Part shown: piece after piece, positions 1-11,956 of the stretch | How the letters are laid out: every line of letters starts with the position of its first letter | How positions within the stretch are numbered: position 1 is the first letter of the stretch | Assembly (NCBI GenBank): GCA_973895155.1 | Contig: OZ316891.1 | Location: 7,316,001-7,380,000, forward strand | Direction: 5' to 3' | Origin: Marsupella aquatica | Lineage: Eukaryota; Marchantiophyta | Length of the DNA stretch: 64,000 nt | The notes under the pieces: generated by a model | The model's input: only the letters and a program-made list of their open reading frames with translations | Database searches by the model: none | Told to the model about the DNA's origin: nothing | Program-made: the position numbers and the translations under genes

Positions 1-127
1 TTTGCACTCATTTTTGCCTTTTGTTGTTGTCTAATTTTCTGTGTGGTTTTTTCTTGGACTTGAGAGTAATTGAAGGACAGTGAGGGACGGGAACTGCAAA
101 AGGCCAAAGACAAGGATGGCCAGAAGG
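1..127 (+). repeat. 3'-UTR-like retroelement tail, copy 1
   Basis: This stretch is recognisably similar to 2014-2134: both begin with gccttttgttgt, run through a T-rich segment containing tgtggt, and end in a purine-rich block finishing gatggccagaag. A decayed RLE-type coding region lies between the two copies, so both are probably 3' tails of the same or related non-LTR elements. The call is inference from repetition and position; no coding signal is present. Confidence 0.45.
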
Positions 128-499
128 TACTTCCTGATTCAGGCCTAGGCTGGAAAATTCATTTATTATAAACCCTTGGTCCCACCCTCAGATGCTCATT
201 GCATGTCCATTTTGACTTAGGTGACCTTCAATTTTTCCAAGTGTCAAGTCTTTTGTGATCAAAGGGCTTTGGTGAACCCCACTTTGGGATGGGGGTTTGT
301 GCAAAAGCTGGTCTACTTTGGGAGCCTACCTCAGAACTTCACCTGCCCCAATGCAAACTGTTACCATTGGGCTACACTGTTGGGGCTACTCATATAGAGC
401 ACACTTTGTACTTACTTGGAGGGGTAGCATTTTGAAATGTGAATACATACACGCTCTTGTCTTCTTCACCATTTGTGTATGTACTCTAATTCACCATGA

Positions 500-1470
500 C
501 ATGTAACACTAAATGGCAGGACCCAATGAGTGTTTCCTTGGCTGTCACCACTCCACCATGCATTCCTTGTTAGTTGGGCGCAAGTGGTCACTGCCCTTGC
601 CTCTCGCTTCGTGGTGGATCTCCAGCCCATCCTCTTTGACCACATCATGGGCGTGGAGGATGGGGTTTCTCTACTTGCAGGTTTGCCTGGGGCCGTTCAA
701 ACTGTTGCCTGTCCGGGGCCGTTCAGGCAGCCATGCCAGCTCTTGTGGAAGTGATCTTAGAGATTCCAGATCATGTTTATCAGGTGATTTCTGATTGCAT
801 GCACTGACACCCCCTTTCTAGCTTGCCCTCTGATGCAACTTTTGACTTGGTTCTGGGTCATCTACTTTCTTGTGCAAGAGCTGTGTTTGGAGCTTGGTTT
901 TTTAACGAGTCCTTGGTGGGACCCTTCCATTTGAGCTCCTTCTTTTTACCACGTCTTTGTGCTTTTGTTTGGGACTCCCTCACCCTTGCCTCTTGTGCCA
1001 ATGCATTTGTGGCTGTGGGGCATCTCTGGATCTAATAGTTCATATTCTCAGTTGTGGCCATTGGAGGGAGCTACAACTCACCACATCATTTGGGATGTGG
1101 TGGCGGCCATTGCCAGTGACTTGAGGTACCATGTTGCTATGGAGTAATGCCATGTGCTTCCCCCTCGGGGTGGTGTTCTGGATCGGAGACGGGCTAATCT
1201 GGTCTTTTCCCAGGCAGGAGTTTGTGCCCTTGGCAATGTGGTGGTTCTTGATCCAACTCGAGGGAGCCACGTTGCAATCGTCACTGGCCATACTGCAGTC
1301 AAGGCATCCCGGCTCAAGCAAGAGGCCTAAGCAGCCTGTTTCCCTGGGGATATTTTCTACCATTTTGCTCTTGAGATCTTTGTCTGGGGCTCTCCACCCT
1401 AGCTTTTACCTATTTCTGCCGGCTTGTGTGGTTTTTTTGTTTAGAAGGGAGGCCTATTTCCAGATTTAGG
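500..1470 (+). pseudogene. Decayed C-terminal half of an RLE-type non-LTR retrotransposon
   Basis: No long open frame survives. Translation around 1078-1390 nevertheless shows, in order, IIWDVVAAIA, an in-frame stop, RRANLVF, LGNVVVLDP, a Lys/Ala-rich stretch and FALEIF. These line up with VHDAVRDATA, RADLTMV, LADVVVANP and LALEIF in the much better preserved element at 28428-29450. That block is the restriction-like endonuclease of R2/NeSL-type elements. Further upstream (about 560-640) FLVSWAQVVTALASRF matches the region just after the reverse transcriptase of that element. Sequence divergence is high and several stops are present, so this is an old copy of a related but distinct subfamily. 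The presumed catalytic Asp of the RAD motif reads Asn here. Confidence 0.6.
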
Positions 1471-1649
1471 TCCTGACTGCCTTTTTTAGGGAGAGGGTAT
1501 TAATTTCATTTCAGCGTGCCAGACTTTCACCATTCTTCATAGGGCCAAGGCTGTTGGTTTTGGTGCTGCTAGACAAATACCTCAGCACGGCCCTGGTCTG
1601 CAATTTACTCTGAAGTGTTATTAGGCTTTTCAGTTTTCTTAGTCTCTGG

Positions 1650-1778
1650 TCACTTGTAGGCTTTGTGCCCTCTGCCGTTTGTTTGGGGCTCACGGAGCTG
1701 TGGGGTCTCTTTGACCCGGTTGAGGTCTTCCACCTTTGGGATCCTGTTTGCCCGTTTGATGTTTTTATTCTTTGGTGT

Positions 1779-1781
<3 letters not shown>
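1650..1781 (+). repeat. LINE-like 3' tail preceding (TA)n
   Basis: A T/G-rich stretch full of tttgggatcctgtttg-like words runs directly into the TA microsatellite. Comparable stretches followed by gatatata occur at 6650-6825 and twice at 36722-36980. A shared 3' tail that ends in a TA-rich simple repeat is typical of non-LTR elements. Assignment to a particular family is inference. Confidence 0.3.

Positions 1782-1839
<58 letters not shown>
1782..1839. repeat. (AT)n microsatellite, about 29 units
   Basis: This is an uninterrupted alternating TA run of about 58 bases immediately after the T/G-rich tail. Open frames crossing it encode only Tyr-Ile repeats and are not genes. Confidence 0.95.
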
Positions 1840-2013
1840 CCATGGGCAACAATGAATGAGGTTCCATGGAGGGCTCTTCCAGAATCACCATGTGATCACC
1901 AACTTATTCTTACTTGGTACTGTAGTCATTACTTTTTTGGGGTCCTCCCTAAAAGACGCTATCAGGACAACTACCTTTATTACTGTGGTCCACCTTTTGT
2001 TGGCATTTTGTTC

Positions 2014-2134
2014 CGCCTTTTGTTGTCGCATAACGTTTTGTACTTTTGTGTGGTCTTTACCGGCTTTTGAGAACCTTTGAAAGACAGCCCGAAACCGGGA
2101 CTCCAAAACGCCAAAGGACGAAGATGGCCAGAAG
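2014..2134 (+). repeat. 3'-UTR-like retroelement tail, copy 2
   Basis: This is the partner of the copy at 1-127. It is followed by a GC-richer stretch (2135-2380) that has no counterpart after copy 1 as far as I can see. Confidence 0.45.
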
Positions 2135-4744
2135 CTCGTCGCTGGCCACGCTCGCCCCTCTCAGAGCCGCCAGGGAGCCAGCGCCCAATGCGCCCCATTT
2201 GTCTCTGGCTCCCGGCCCCGGCCATCCGGTGTCACACCTAGTACCGGTCCAGGGTAAACTGCTACAGACACTTGTTCAAATCTCGCCATTCTCTCGATCG
2301 AGGTCATTGACAAAAAACCCCGAGCTATGTGGCCAAAAGCTCGTTTCCTGCGCTGGGCTAAAGGTGAGGTGAGGTGAGGAGAGCATAGCTACGCCGGTTA
2401 TGCACGGTGGTGAAACGAACACGACGGGAACGACGAAGAGATGCGTGTCATTTTGTCACTCTCGACCCCACACCAGACCGCACTTTTCCACGTGTAAAGC
2501 GTCGTCCGGAGGAGCGAGAGTGTGTGGGCCAGCAGTGCTCGGACAAAGTTCACTGACTTCACTGTACAAGTGTACAGGATAATGCGATGGAGCGATCAGC
2601 GATGGGAGCATGGGTCTATCATCAGTCTATGGGACAAGGTGACCAGCAGCTGCTGCTGCTGCGTAATAAGGTTGACTAATTGAGTTGTCGTTATGTGTCG
2701 TAAAATTCGCCTAATCATGCAGCGCCACAAGACGCGAGACAAGGAAGTTCCGATACCACACTGACGGCGAGGCACACGCGCTCGCGCTCAAAAATTAAGG
2801 GTAAGGAAATTAATTTGCAGGACACAGCGACTGGACTCGTTTTTCATGACGAACAGTGTTAATGACTTGCAGGACACAGTTTCCTATTGGCACACGGTAC
2901 TTCGGCAGCTTCTTTCCAGGTGTAGATCGGTTAGTATGCCGATCGATGAATGTTTAACAATCGACCGTCAACTGATTCCTCAACGAGTTTCAATTTATTT
3001 CTCGCTGGATTGACGTTTCATTTTGTACGCGATCTTCGCTACATGCGGATTGAAAGGGGGCCAGAGAGCCGTCTTTCCCGTCAGCATTGCAAAGTTAATT
3101 AATGTTTCTGATCACCTGACCACAGTCATGACCAGATGACCTGGATTGAACCTGCCGTCTTTCCTGCTGTGATGGGCGAATAAACACACCGACTTATCTT
3201 GTCGGTCTCCGTAATAAAGGAGCCCAGAAACACGGAAGGACGTCAGATTCTTCCTGCGACGAGATTCGCCTAGAAAGAAATTAACTCAAATAGTCGTTCA
3301 AATGAATTGCCACCTGTAGATATATAACTGCTGAGGAAACCTTAGGAAAACACTGTGCTCATCAAACTGAAATCAGTAGCAAAGATGTCGTGACAGAGCA
3401 CGAACAGGACGACACCAATGGAGGAGAAACAAGGGCCCTACAATAGATGGGGAACTCAGACATGAGTCTATAACGGCCCATCTTTTGTGGATCAGGCCGT
3501 GACTCCAATTGGCTCAACGTCTTTTCCTTTGAAGATCCTTGCTTTAAAAAACTTTTTGTGCTACTAAAGAAATTCCTTTCTTAGTACACAGGTGGCTGGG
3601 TCTCTCGTTGAATACGAAGACGCTTTCCCTTCAAGAGGGCAGACCGGGATCAAAGCTGGACTTGTCCACAAGCTTTGCGCTGAATGGTGAAGTTTCTTTT
3701 GAGCTGTCTTTCCTCCTGTACAGTTAAAGGACACCTGAGGAATATATGTGTAGCATCTACTACTGTTTAACTAGGATCTTCATCCCCGTCGCATTTCTAG
3801 AGTTTTTTAATCCTGTTGACTTGGGGTGGACTAAATTTCCGCTTCCAGCAGCACTGCTGAATCACTGTAATTTCAATATAAACCATTTAGGGGTACTGAA
3901 CTTTATGCAGGCGTGCCGTAGTCAAGAGACGTGAACCATCCTTCCATTCAAAGTCTTTCACTGCTGATCGTTGTCTCCGTGTGCACCTCGATATTTGGAT
4001 CGCATTGTTGTGTCCCTGTGTATCGTTTATTTCGAACGGGCACTGTAGGGACTGTCATCGCCTTTTCAGCGCTGGGACAATTGAATGTGGTCCGACTTTC
4101 TTCGTGGAGGAATGACATCACATCCAGCATCGAACATTGAACGTTGAGCTTGAAGACATTGAGCGGTACAGTTTCTCTTTTCTCTCAAAGATTCCTCCCC
4201 GGCAGAACTCCTAATTGAATCAACAAAAGCTTCGAAACTTCTAATCCACATGGAGAGAAACTGTGCTGTGTCGCCAGAATCGATTCTGGACCACATTTCG
4301 TTCACGAGTCGGAGCACAATTCTACAGTGCCATTGTGTCATCCAGGCTTAGGGAACTTTAAGCTGAGATGGACTTTGGAGGCTGTTTCTAACAACTCGTA
4401 TGGACTGAGTAACGTGACAATAGACCCTTACACCCGAGAGAAGCAGCAATAGGCTCAACTTTGGGATGATTACAGTTGAATAACCCTCCATTTGCTTAGG
4501 TTCACTTTCAGTTGTGTACAGGTTTAGTGATGCCGTTTTTGCCCAGGGACTGCGCTGAAGCACTCCTGCGCTATAACCTCAACAAGCCAGACGTTGCCCA
4601 AGAGTGGCCTCGCTGCCAAAGAGTGCAAGGGAGGTCCTGACTGGCGATGGATGGATCGTAAGAATTCTGAATTCTTTGCATTGTGCGTAATCGTCAGGTG
4701 TTGAATGACCCACGTGCATTCGTCCAATAAAATTCAGAATCAGC
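2135..4744. other. No gene recognised (unique-looking DNA)
   Basis: The base composition is more balanced than in the AT-rich repeats elsewhere and few repeats are visible. Open frames are all under about 110 codons, lie in conflicting frames and show no family motif. It could hold small exons, non-coding RNA or the promoter of a gene outside the window, but nothing in the sequence allows a call. Confidence 0.4.
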
Positions 4745-5190
4745 TTCATCCAGCAGAATTATTGCAGCAGAGACGGATCGGATTGATCCAACTTTAGTTA
4801 GTGCTACCGGTAGAGCTGCAATTAATTATAGCAGCAGAATCTTAATCGCATTGATCCAACTTTAGATTAGTCCTAGTGCTGCAATTCTTTGAGAATCGTT
4901 GGCTTCATCTAACATGATTCATCCAGCTTTAATGAGCACCACAATTCGATCAAATGGATCCAGCTTAGTCTCGCTTTAGTGCTGCGATTCTGTGCCTTTA
5001 GAGAAACGCACGCGCTTTGATGAGAATGAAACAATGCGTAATCTATGGTGGAGAGACTGCGAAATTGCATGCTCGAGAATTGTGTCGAAGCGAATCCAAG
5101 TATGCATCGACAAGTACAATTAGTTCAGAAGAATTCGAACGCAGCATTATTAGTCTCCATTTGGTGCAGCGATTCTGTGAGATTCCAGAG
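4745..5190 (+). repeat. Degenerate tandem repeat, about 80-100 bp unit
   Basis: Words such as gattgatccaactttag, agtgctgcaatt and cagcagaat recur at irregular spacing (for example near 4783, 4852 and 4960), giving a decayed minisatellite. No coding capacity is evident. Confidence 0.45.
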
Positions 5191-5989
5191 TCGCACAGGG
5201 GTCTAGAAAAATCTTACTAATAAATCTTGAACATAGACCATAAATCGACTCATAAGGACAAAACTGATGTACAATGAGGGTGAACGGGATGGGGCAATAA
5301 ATGGTGAACATAGACCATAAATCCAAAGAACTTTTTACTAACCTATCTCCCAAACTGACCTTAATTATCAGCATGTCCTCAAGACTATTTTAATTACTAA
5401 GTGGACCCCCTTGTATAATATGGGTTGCTCCAACTCTTGTACTTAACCTGAGTTTGTTCCGTGTTGGTCGTCTGCTGTGTGACAAGGCGCTATTCACCAC
5501 ACGGAAGCCGGCCGGTTTCACCTAACCCAGGCTGACTCACTCCCATTATGACAATTTAGTGAGTACCTGGCCGGCAAAGGGAAGGAAGGGGTGGCCCTGT
5601 TGTCAGGCCTACCTTAGCGGGTAAGTGGGGTGGGAGGAGCTGGGGTCAGGGCTGCCTTAGCGCAACTCGAGGGAGCCAGCCCAGTACTCCCTAATCGTAA
5701 AATTGGGAATGAATCAGCCCAGATTAGGGTAGAACCAGCCAGCATTCCATGTGGCATATAGCACCTTGCCATGTGGCAGGTGACCCATGCAGGACGACCT
5801 TGGGTTAAATAGAGGATAGAGGAGTTAGAGTAACCAATATTCAAAAGGGGGTCGACTTAGGATTAATATAGTTTGGGCCAGGTTGATAATTTATTATGGT
5901 CAATTTGGGGGATAGGTTAGTAGGTAAGCCCACAAGAAATGGTGTGGTAACCCCACATAAAGATGCATGGAAGTGAAAAACTCCTTCAA
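5191..5989. other. No gene recognised
   Basis: Short frames only. There is a G/C-rich stretch around 5500-5660 with ccggccggtt and several ggtgg words, but no recognisable element end or coding motif. Confidence 0.35.
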
Positions 5990-6640
5990 TGAAGACACTT
6001 ATGCAAGATGGCTGGATTGGCCTAAAACCAACCCCTGCATCCCTCCCTCTTGAAGAAAATATGGGCTTTGTCTAACAAGGTCTCGTGTGGATACTAGACA
6101 GCATGAAAGCTTTGAAAGATTCAACTGTCAGCTCACTTTGGAATGAAAGCCAATTCATGATCAACTTTGCTATGGACTATGATGGAAAAACTCTCTTGTC
6201 AAAATCCTCCAATGTAGCTTTTCAAGATATGGATATGGAATGTCTGAAGCTCATATCCCGTTTTCCTGTCTTTTGGAAAAAGTTTCTCTTGAAAGATTGA
6301 TGAAGGAATTATGTCAATCAACCCCTGCCCCCCTCCCTCCTGAAGAAAGAATCCGGGCTCAGTCTACTACAGGTGCCTTTGTTTGGATGTTAGATAGCTT
6401 GCAAGCTTTGAAAGATTTCAATTGTCAGCTCACTTTGGAATTAAAGCCAATTCATGATGAACTTTGCTGCAGAACATGACGGAGAAACAATCTCTTTTTC
6501 TTGTCAAAATCTTCTGACTTGGCTTTTCAAGATACGGATTTGGAATGTCTCAATCTCTTATCCCGTTTTCATGGCTTTCTGAAAAGCTACTCCTTGGAAG
6601 ATTGATGAATGAATTATGCCAGTTATATTACTTTTACCTG
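5990..6640 (-). pseudogene. Two tandem copies of an RLE-retrotransposon fragment
   Basis: On the plus strand, ctggattggcct near 6012 followed by ccctccctcttgaagaaaat matches 29185-29240 inside the full-length RLE element, including the gaagaaagaatcc word that recurs at 6341. This fragment therefore runs on the minus strand. The segment exists twice in tandem: about 6020-6305 and about 6320-6620 share long blocks such as cagctcactttggaat, cttttcaagata and tcttatcccgttttc. Reading frames are broken throughout. A third, shorter trace (ttggacgattgatcatgat) lies near 6890. This is retroelement debris that was duplicated after insertion. Confidence 0.6.
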
Positions 6641-6649
6641 TAGAAGTTT

Positions 6650-6825
6650 GGAACTCTTATTTACTTTGCTGTTATTGGGGAGTCAAGCATTTAGGCTCTT
6701 TGGTCTTTATGGGGGTTTCCTATGGAGTCTCCTCACTATAGGTTCTCTTGCTTTTGGGATGAGGTCTCTCGTTTGGTGCTTTTTGTTCTTGACAATGATG
6801 ATATATATATTCCCAAATCTTATAA
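6650..6825 (+). repeat. LINE-like 3' tail ending in TA repeat
   Basis: A T/G-rich block with tctttggtcttt, gggggtttcctatgg and ttttgttcttgaca runs into gatgatatatatatt. Its layout resembles 1650-1838 and the duplicated block at 36722-36980. Confidence 0.3.
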
Positions 6826-7060
6826 TTTGATGATGTGGTTGCAATGAAAACAACAAAGCCTAGTACTGATGTCCCTGTGAAAAGGTATCTGTTGGACGAT
6901 TGATCATGATGTGTGCCAATTATGTTACTTTTCCCGTTACTACTTTTCGAGTTTGAAGATGTGGTTGCAATGAAAACATCAACACCTACAACTAAGAAAA
7001 CACAGGCTACTGCTAAAACGAGGGTTGTATCATTACATTTGTTAGGGAGCCGGCATTACA

Positions 7061-7155
7061 GCCAATACAAAACCTTATTTACTAATAAGCCAATACAAAA
7101 CCTTAGTTCCTAATAAGCCAATACAAAACCTTAGTTCCTCATAAGCCAATCCAAT
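7061..7155 (+). repeat. 28-bp minisatellite, 3.4 copies
   Basis: The unit gccaatacaaaacctta plus a variable ttcctaataa tail starts at 7061, 7089, 7117 and 7145, an exact 28-bp period with few substitutions. Confidence 0.9.
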
Positions 7156-7182
7156 CCTTAGTCACTAAGGATACTAATGGTG

Positions 7183-7850
7183 AAACTGCTATATGGTGGA
7201 TCACATTTCCATGTTTTGTCTTATTCAGATTTTGTGTCCAGTATTTTTATTTTAATGTGCCTTAACAAGGTAAATCATTTGTATTAAGTTGATTTTGAAT
7301 TAACTTTTGGACCCCTTTAAATTTTAGTGAACATAGAGTATTTTGAATGGATTTGGCTCCCCTCATAAATGTGTAATCTTTCATATTGAATCACTCCTTA
7401 GTGAACTCTCATATTTTTTTATATTTTCTTTTTCTCTCTGGTTTTTTTAATGAGAGTGAGAGAAATGAATTTAAACAATGTGCACATCTGGAGTACTAAG
7501 TTCCACTTGTGATTATCTTTTACAAAATTTATGGTTTTAATTGATTTGACTGTCATTACCTAGAAGCAAGTGAAAATATGTGCTTAGTATTTTTGTACTT
7601 TCTTGGTCAAAATATGGTTTTCTTTGCATGTGTACTTATGGTTTTGCGTGTTATGTCATTCACTCTTAATTAACAGATATTAATTTCTTGATATATACTT
7701 TACATGTACTTACTTCTTTTATTATAAACTAAATAAAATCAATTATATAAAAAAAGAACTAAATATTTTGTTATAATTATAAAAAAACTAATTGTTAATA
7801 ATTATAACAAAAAAAGAGGCATGTTCGAGGATGAACCTGCTATATCACTA
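7183..7850 (+). repeat. Dispersed repeat family R1, copy A
   Basis: It shares long blocks with 16655-17156 and 33735-34305: tcttattcagattttgtg, the aacaagg...ttgtattaagttga block, ttggacccctttaa, and near the 3' end gaggcatgttc followed by gatgaac and gctatat. Both ends of the repeat carry gctatat (7183 and about 7838). The aaaagaggcatgttcgaggatgaa segment resembles the purine-rich tract before the 3' LTR in some plant LTR retrotransposons, but I cannot establish true LTR boundaries. No protein-coding remnant is present. Confidence 0.6.
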
Positions 7851-8040
7851 ATAAATTTGGTTGGGAGGCAGGAGGTGGGTTTTAATTTAGCATTTGTTTT
7901 GAAGTAATCAGTAAATGCCCCTATTTTAGTGCATTTTGTGTAAAATTTTGAAAAGCATAAACTAATTATAAAATTCATATAGATTTTCTTTATAACTTAT
8001 AGTTTGAAATTCTTATAATTGCTTATAACTTTATTTACCA

Positions 8041-8345
8041 AGGTGCTCCCTTTTTTCTTCCGACCCATCATGCACAAATAAGTAAGGTTGTTTATGGGAT
8101 TTAGTGGAATGCTTAGAAATTTTGTGAAAGAACATTAAGGGATTTTCAATCAAATTTTACCATTTTAAGAAAAATACATTTTAAGAAAAATAGGGCCTTA
8201 ACAACTAATTTTGAGAGTACTCCTTGATATTCCATAAAGATGGGGTTAAAAAACTAGTTTAAGAACACTTTTCCCTTATTTGTATGTTTATAATCTAAAA
8301 ATATTGTGAGTGATATGTGACCCCCTTTCCAGTGAGGCCCACAGT
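8041..8345. mobile_element. MITE-like repeat, copy 1 (diverged)
   Basis: It matches 20795-21075 along its length: ttcttcc-gacccatcatg near the left end, gatattccataaag and ggggtta in the middle, and gtgaggccc at the right. It has no coding content. In the second copy the ends are loosely inverted (GGTCCTCAC left, GTGAGGCC right), which points to a non-autonomous DNA transposon. Target duplications could not be defined, so boundaries are approximate. Confidence 0.4.
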
Positions 8346-10059
8346 ATATTTAATATTCCTTGATGTCCTTGTGAGAAAATACACGAAAGCAAAAGTGTGT
8401 CTAGTTAGTTGCTACCACTAGACCGCAAGGTGTATCTGGCTAGACTACAAGGTGTATCTGGCAGGCTACAAAGGAAAAAGTGCATCACCCTCTGGTACAC
8501 GTTTGCACTTAGCATACCAAATTTTGATGTGAAAAATACATTTGAGAGGTCTCAAAATCACAGGTTTCTTTATTACGCTTTTATATATTGGAACTGTCAA
8601 AGTATAAAACGCGCCAAAAGGAGAGATCACCCAAATAAGGAGACAGCATCCCAAGGCAGGAAACTCAATAAAGCGAGACAACAAGGGGAAAAAAACTTGC
8701 TAGGTTCGGTCCATGTATGCTGTTGCTTTTGGTTGCTCTCTCAGGTCTCTTTTGCATACATATGTAGTTTTTATTGGGGTTCCTCCTTCCCTTTATTCTC
8801 AGCTTCCTGCCCTTCCTTTTCTCTGGGTGTGCTCCTTCTTCTAGCCCCCTTAATTGCATTAGTTTTCTTAAGTGTCTCCTCCTCCCAGACGGGAGTGTAT
8901 TTTCGATCAGGCTCCCCCTGGAATAAAGTTTCTTGGGCTCTTGTGGGGCAAAGCACATTTACTTTTATTGTAGGCTTAGTTTTTGTATAATCTGTAAACA
9001 ATTAAGCAAATGCAGAGTGGTGCCAAGCATAAAAGTCATCTAGTCCAGAACATAGATCTTTCAAAGGACCTCAAAAGGCATGCTCTCAAGGATCCGCAAG
9101 GAGCAGGTAGACAATGGGCAGCTGAGACTCTAATTTCGTCAACTTTCATAAAATGTTGACAACCCGCTGACCACTGGACGCAAACATATCACTTGTCTTA
9201 CTATGTAATTACAGCATTCCCACCTGCATTTGCCACTACCCACCATTTAAAGGTCTAGGGAAGTGTGTGTGGGTCAAGTCCTGCCTCAAAGAGCAACCTC
9301 ACTGGTCTGCTCATTTGAACACAATAGGGTGTCTCAAAGCTGGGTCATTAATGAAAGTTATGAAAGTTATGGATTTATGATATATTCCATAACTCAAGTT
9401 ATGATGCCCAGTTATATAATTTTAAAAATGGGGGGAGGTAACATTGGTCTGCCCCATAAGGCATGAGTTACGGTGTCACCTGTCTCATACATATATTATT
9501 TTTTCCTTAATTCTTGATCAGCCACCGCCTCAAATGCAGCAGCAACCACCATGTCAAAAGCAATTCCCACGTGTCTTCAGTCACAGCTTTCCAAAATCCT
9601 GGAGTCCTGGATTTCTGGATTTCCGCCTAAAGTTGCAGGAAAATTACGAGTTAAGTGTTGAGTCTGCGGGCTTTCCTTACGGTAGCCAAAAATCGGCTCC
9701 CATAACCTTTATGGGAGTTCCCATAATACTTGAGTTATAGGAGGGGCCTTAACAACCAACAACAAGACCTGAGTTATAGGTGGGCCTTATCTTGTAACCA
9801 GGCAGGATGGAGGTCAGTCATGGCCCATTTTGGAGTATAGCAGGGTTGCCATGTTGGGGATGGTGGGAGGCCATTTTTGGCTGTTGCGAGCGAACCGCCT
9901 TGCCGCTCTGTTTGGCACACTGGTGGGAGTGCTCTAAGTTGATAAGACTACCATCTTCCCCCACAACCGGGCTTCCTGGAAGTTGGCAAGACTATCGTCT
10001 TCCCTCAAAAAGGGCAGTTCCATTTGAATATAACCCACAATGCATTATATTCAAATTGG
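8346..10059. other. No gene recognised
   Basis: The longest open frame (8409-8990, plus, 193 codons) has no recognisable domain and its second half is a low-complexity hydrophobic stretch read from T/C-rich DNA. It is probably chance or retroelement debris. The rest consists of short frames in AT-rich DNA. Confidence 0.35.
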
Positions 10060-10355
10060 GGCGACAAAGTTTTCCAAAAAGACCTCATGACAAAGTTTTC
10101 CAAAAAGACCATATGACAAAGTTTACCCGCAAAGAAATCCTGGAATGTGTTTTAATTGAATTCTATCACTCAATGTTGTGTTTTAATTGAATTCTATCAC
10201 TCAATATTGTTCCATCCAAGGAAAAAAGTAGAATCTCTTTCCAGTGAAAAGTGGTACTCAAATCAAAGGCCGTAGAGAACTTGAACAGGCAACAATGTCA
10301 CATCAATTAGGACGTAGAGAACTTGAACAGGCAACAATGTCACATCAATTAGGAG
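10060..10355 (+). repeat. Series of three short tandem duplications
   Basis: Three unrelated two-copy direct repeats follow each other: caaagttttccaaaaagacc (about 10055-10125), ttttaattgaattctatcac (about 10150-10205), and a 42-bp unit beginning cgtagagaacttgaacaggc at 10271 and again at 10313. Each is nearly perfect, which suggests recent slippage or microhomology-driven duplication. Confidence 0.85.
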
Positions 10356-10439
10356 CGGATAGCCCACCTCTTACATAGAAAACCGTAATCAAAGAGATTG
10401 CAATGTGCAACTGGCATCAATGTGCAGTAAGGAAGGGAT

Positions 10440-10825
10440 ATGAGCTATTCTGTAATCAGAAGAGCACAACTGAATTGACATGCTTTCCCATTGGAGTACA
10501 TGCTCTACTTCGTTTTATGAGCTACTCTGTAATCAGAAGAGCACAAGTGAATCGACATGCTTTCCAATTCAAATGCTTGCTGTACTTGGTTTTATGAGCT
10601 ACTCTCTAATCAGAAGAGCACAAGTGAGTTGAGATGCTTTCCAATTGAATTGCTTGCTCGACGTGGTTTCATGAGCTACTCTGTAAACAGAAGAGCACAA
10701 GTGAATGGACATGCGTTCCAATTGAAATGCTCTCTCCACTTGGTTTTATGAGCTACTCTGTAATCAGTAGAGCACAAGTGAACTGACATGCTTTCCAATT
10801 GAAATGCTTGCTCCACTTGGTTTGC
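10440..10825 (+). repeat. 77-bp minisatellite, five copies
   Basis: The word atgagctactctgtaatcag starts at 10440, 10517, 10594, 10671 and 10748, giving an exact 77-bp period with about 10-15 percent divergence between units. Since 77 is not a multiple of three, the frames crossing it are not a repeat protein. Each unit also contains gacatgctttccaatt. Confidence 0.92.
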
Positions 10826-11956
10826 CCATAGAGCGGAGTCAAGCTGCGCGATCCACCATTGAGAAAGCGTACTCAAGTTTCAAAGCAATCGGACTACAAT
10901 TGACAAGTCCTGCACGCTGAAACTCCTCGGACTACCCCAGAGCAACATGCAGGTGTCCCAAGACACAAAACGAATTAGTCTCTCTCAACTCACGTGGATC
11001 AATCGGCAGCACAAGACGAGAAAGTAAAATGACGGACTGATGTCAGAAGTACGAAAGCCCTTCCTACCAATTCAAGCCTCTAACAAGAATGCTCGATTCT
11101 CGCAATTTCTTCTAGGAATCTGATTCTTAGAAGCAAACATGAGACGCCAAGGCTCGAGAATGAACGCTGACGACAACCCGACATCATTCAGCCAAGCTAC
11201 TCAAAATTGGAGCTTACTGTCGGGCATGCGAACAATTGGGAGAATCGCACGCTATCCCAAGATACAAGGAAAACCCGCTAACATTCACCAAAACTGGTAC
11301 AGACTGAAGTCCACCAACGATATGCGAAGAATTGTGAAAAAAGTTCAAACTCGATCCCAAAACTCAAAGAACACTGGAAATAGCTCCGCCCGCATGTACT
11401 GGTACTGCAAAAATTGACTCAAGAAGTTGATGATAGATATCAGAATTGTACACGAAATTGAATTGGATGATGGTATTGTACAAGACAGTCATGTTCGATG
11501 ACGTCGTACCAGCAGCATTCTGGGCTGCAGGTAGGCTAAAGTAATTTGACTATATGTCAAAAAGAATCGTGGGGGATTTGATTGCCCAGAAAAATGTTGT
11601 GCCACCCTAGTTTAGTGCGTTGCGACCCCGTTGGGGGGGCAAAACCGTTCCTTGAGAGAGAGGGTGGCAGAGTGGTGTCAGTGGCTCGACAACCTAAAAA
11701 TCTGTCTGTCTGCCAATCTAATTTGTGGCTAATGCTGTTCTGTTCTACTACTGTACAAGTGTTTTAAACATCTCGGATTTGGTGACGAAAATGGTCGTCT
11801 GTAGTGAACCTATGGTACAAGGATATCCGCAGAATTTCCCTTTGGACGGGGGCCTGACATTAGTCAGGCCAGCTGCGTAAACAATTCTAATTTTGAGTAA
11901 GCTATCGACCGAAACTGTTGTGGAGTCAGAGAGAGCCAAATCTGTTGAAAAGAAAC
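10826..11956. other. 3' flank of NCED; no gene recognised
   Basis: Short frames only (longest about 90 codons), with no domain signal. The part nearest 11957 presumably holds the 3' untranslated region and polyadenylation signals of the minus-strand NCED gene, but no convincing signal can be singled out. Confidence 0.35.

Noticed and set aside
1511-1891. 126-codon frame containing a Tyr-Ile repeat
   Set aside because: The repeat is the TA microsatellite and the rest is retroelement 3' tail.
8409-8990. 193-codon open frame, plus strand
   Set aside because: No recognisable domain, and the second half is low-complexity hydrophobic sequence from T/C-rich DNA; no neighbouring support.
10403-10876. 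Possible repeat protein over the 77-bp minisatellite
   Set aside because: The 77-bp period is not divisible by three, so the repeats are read in different frames and end in stops.
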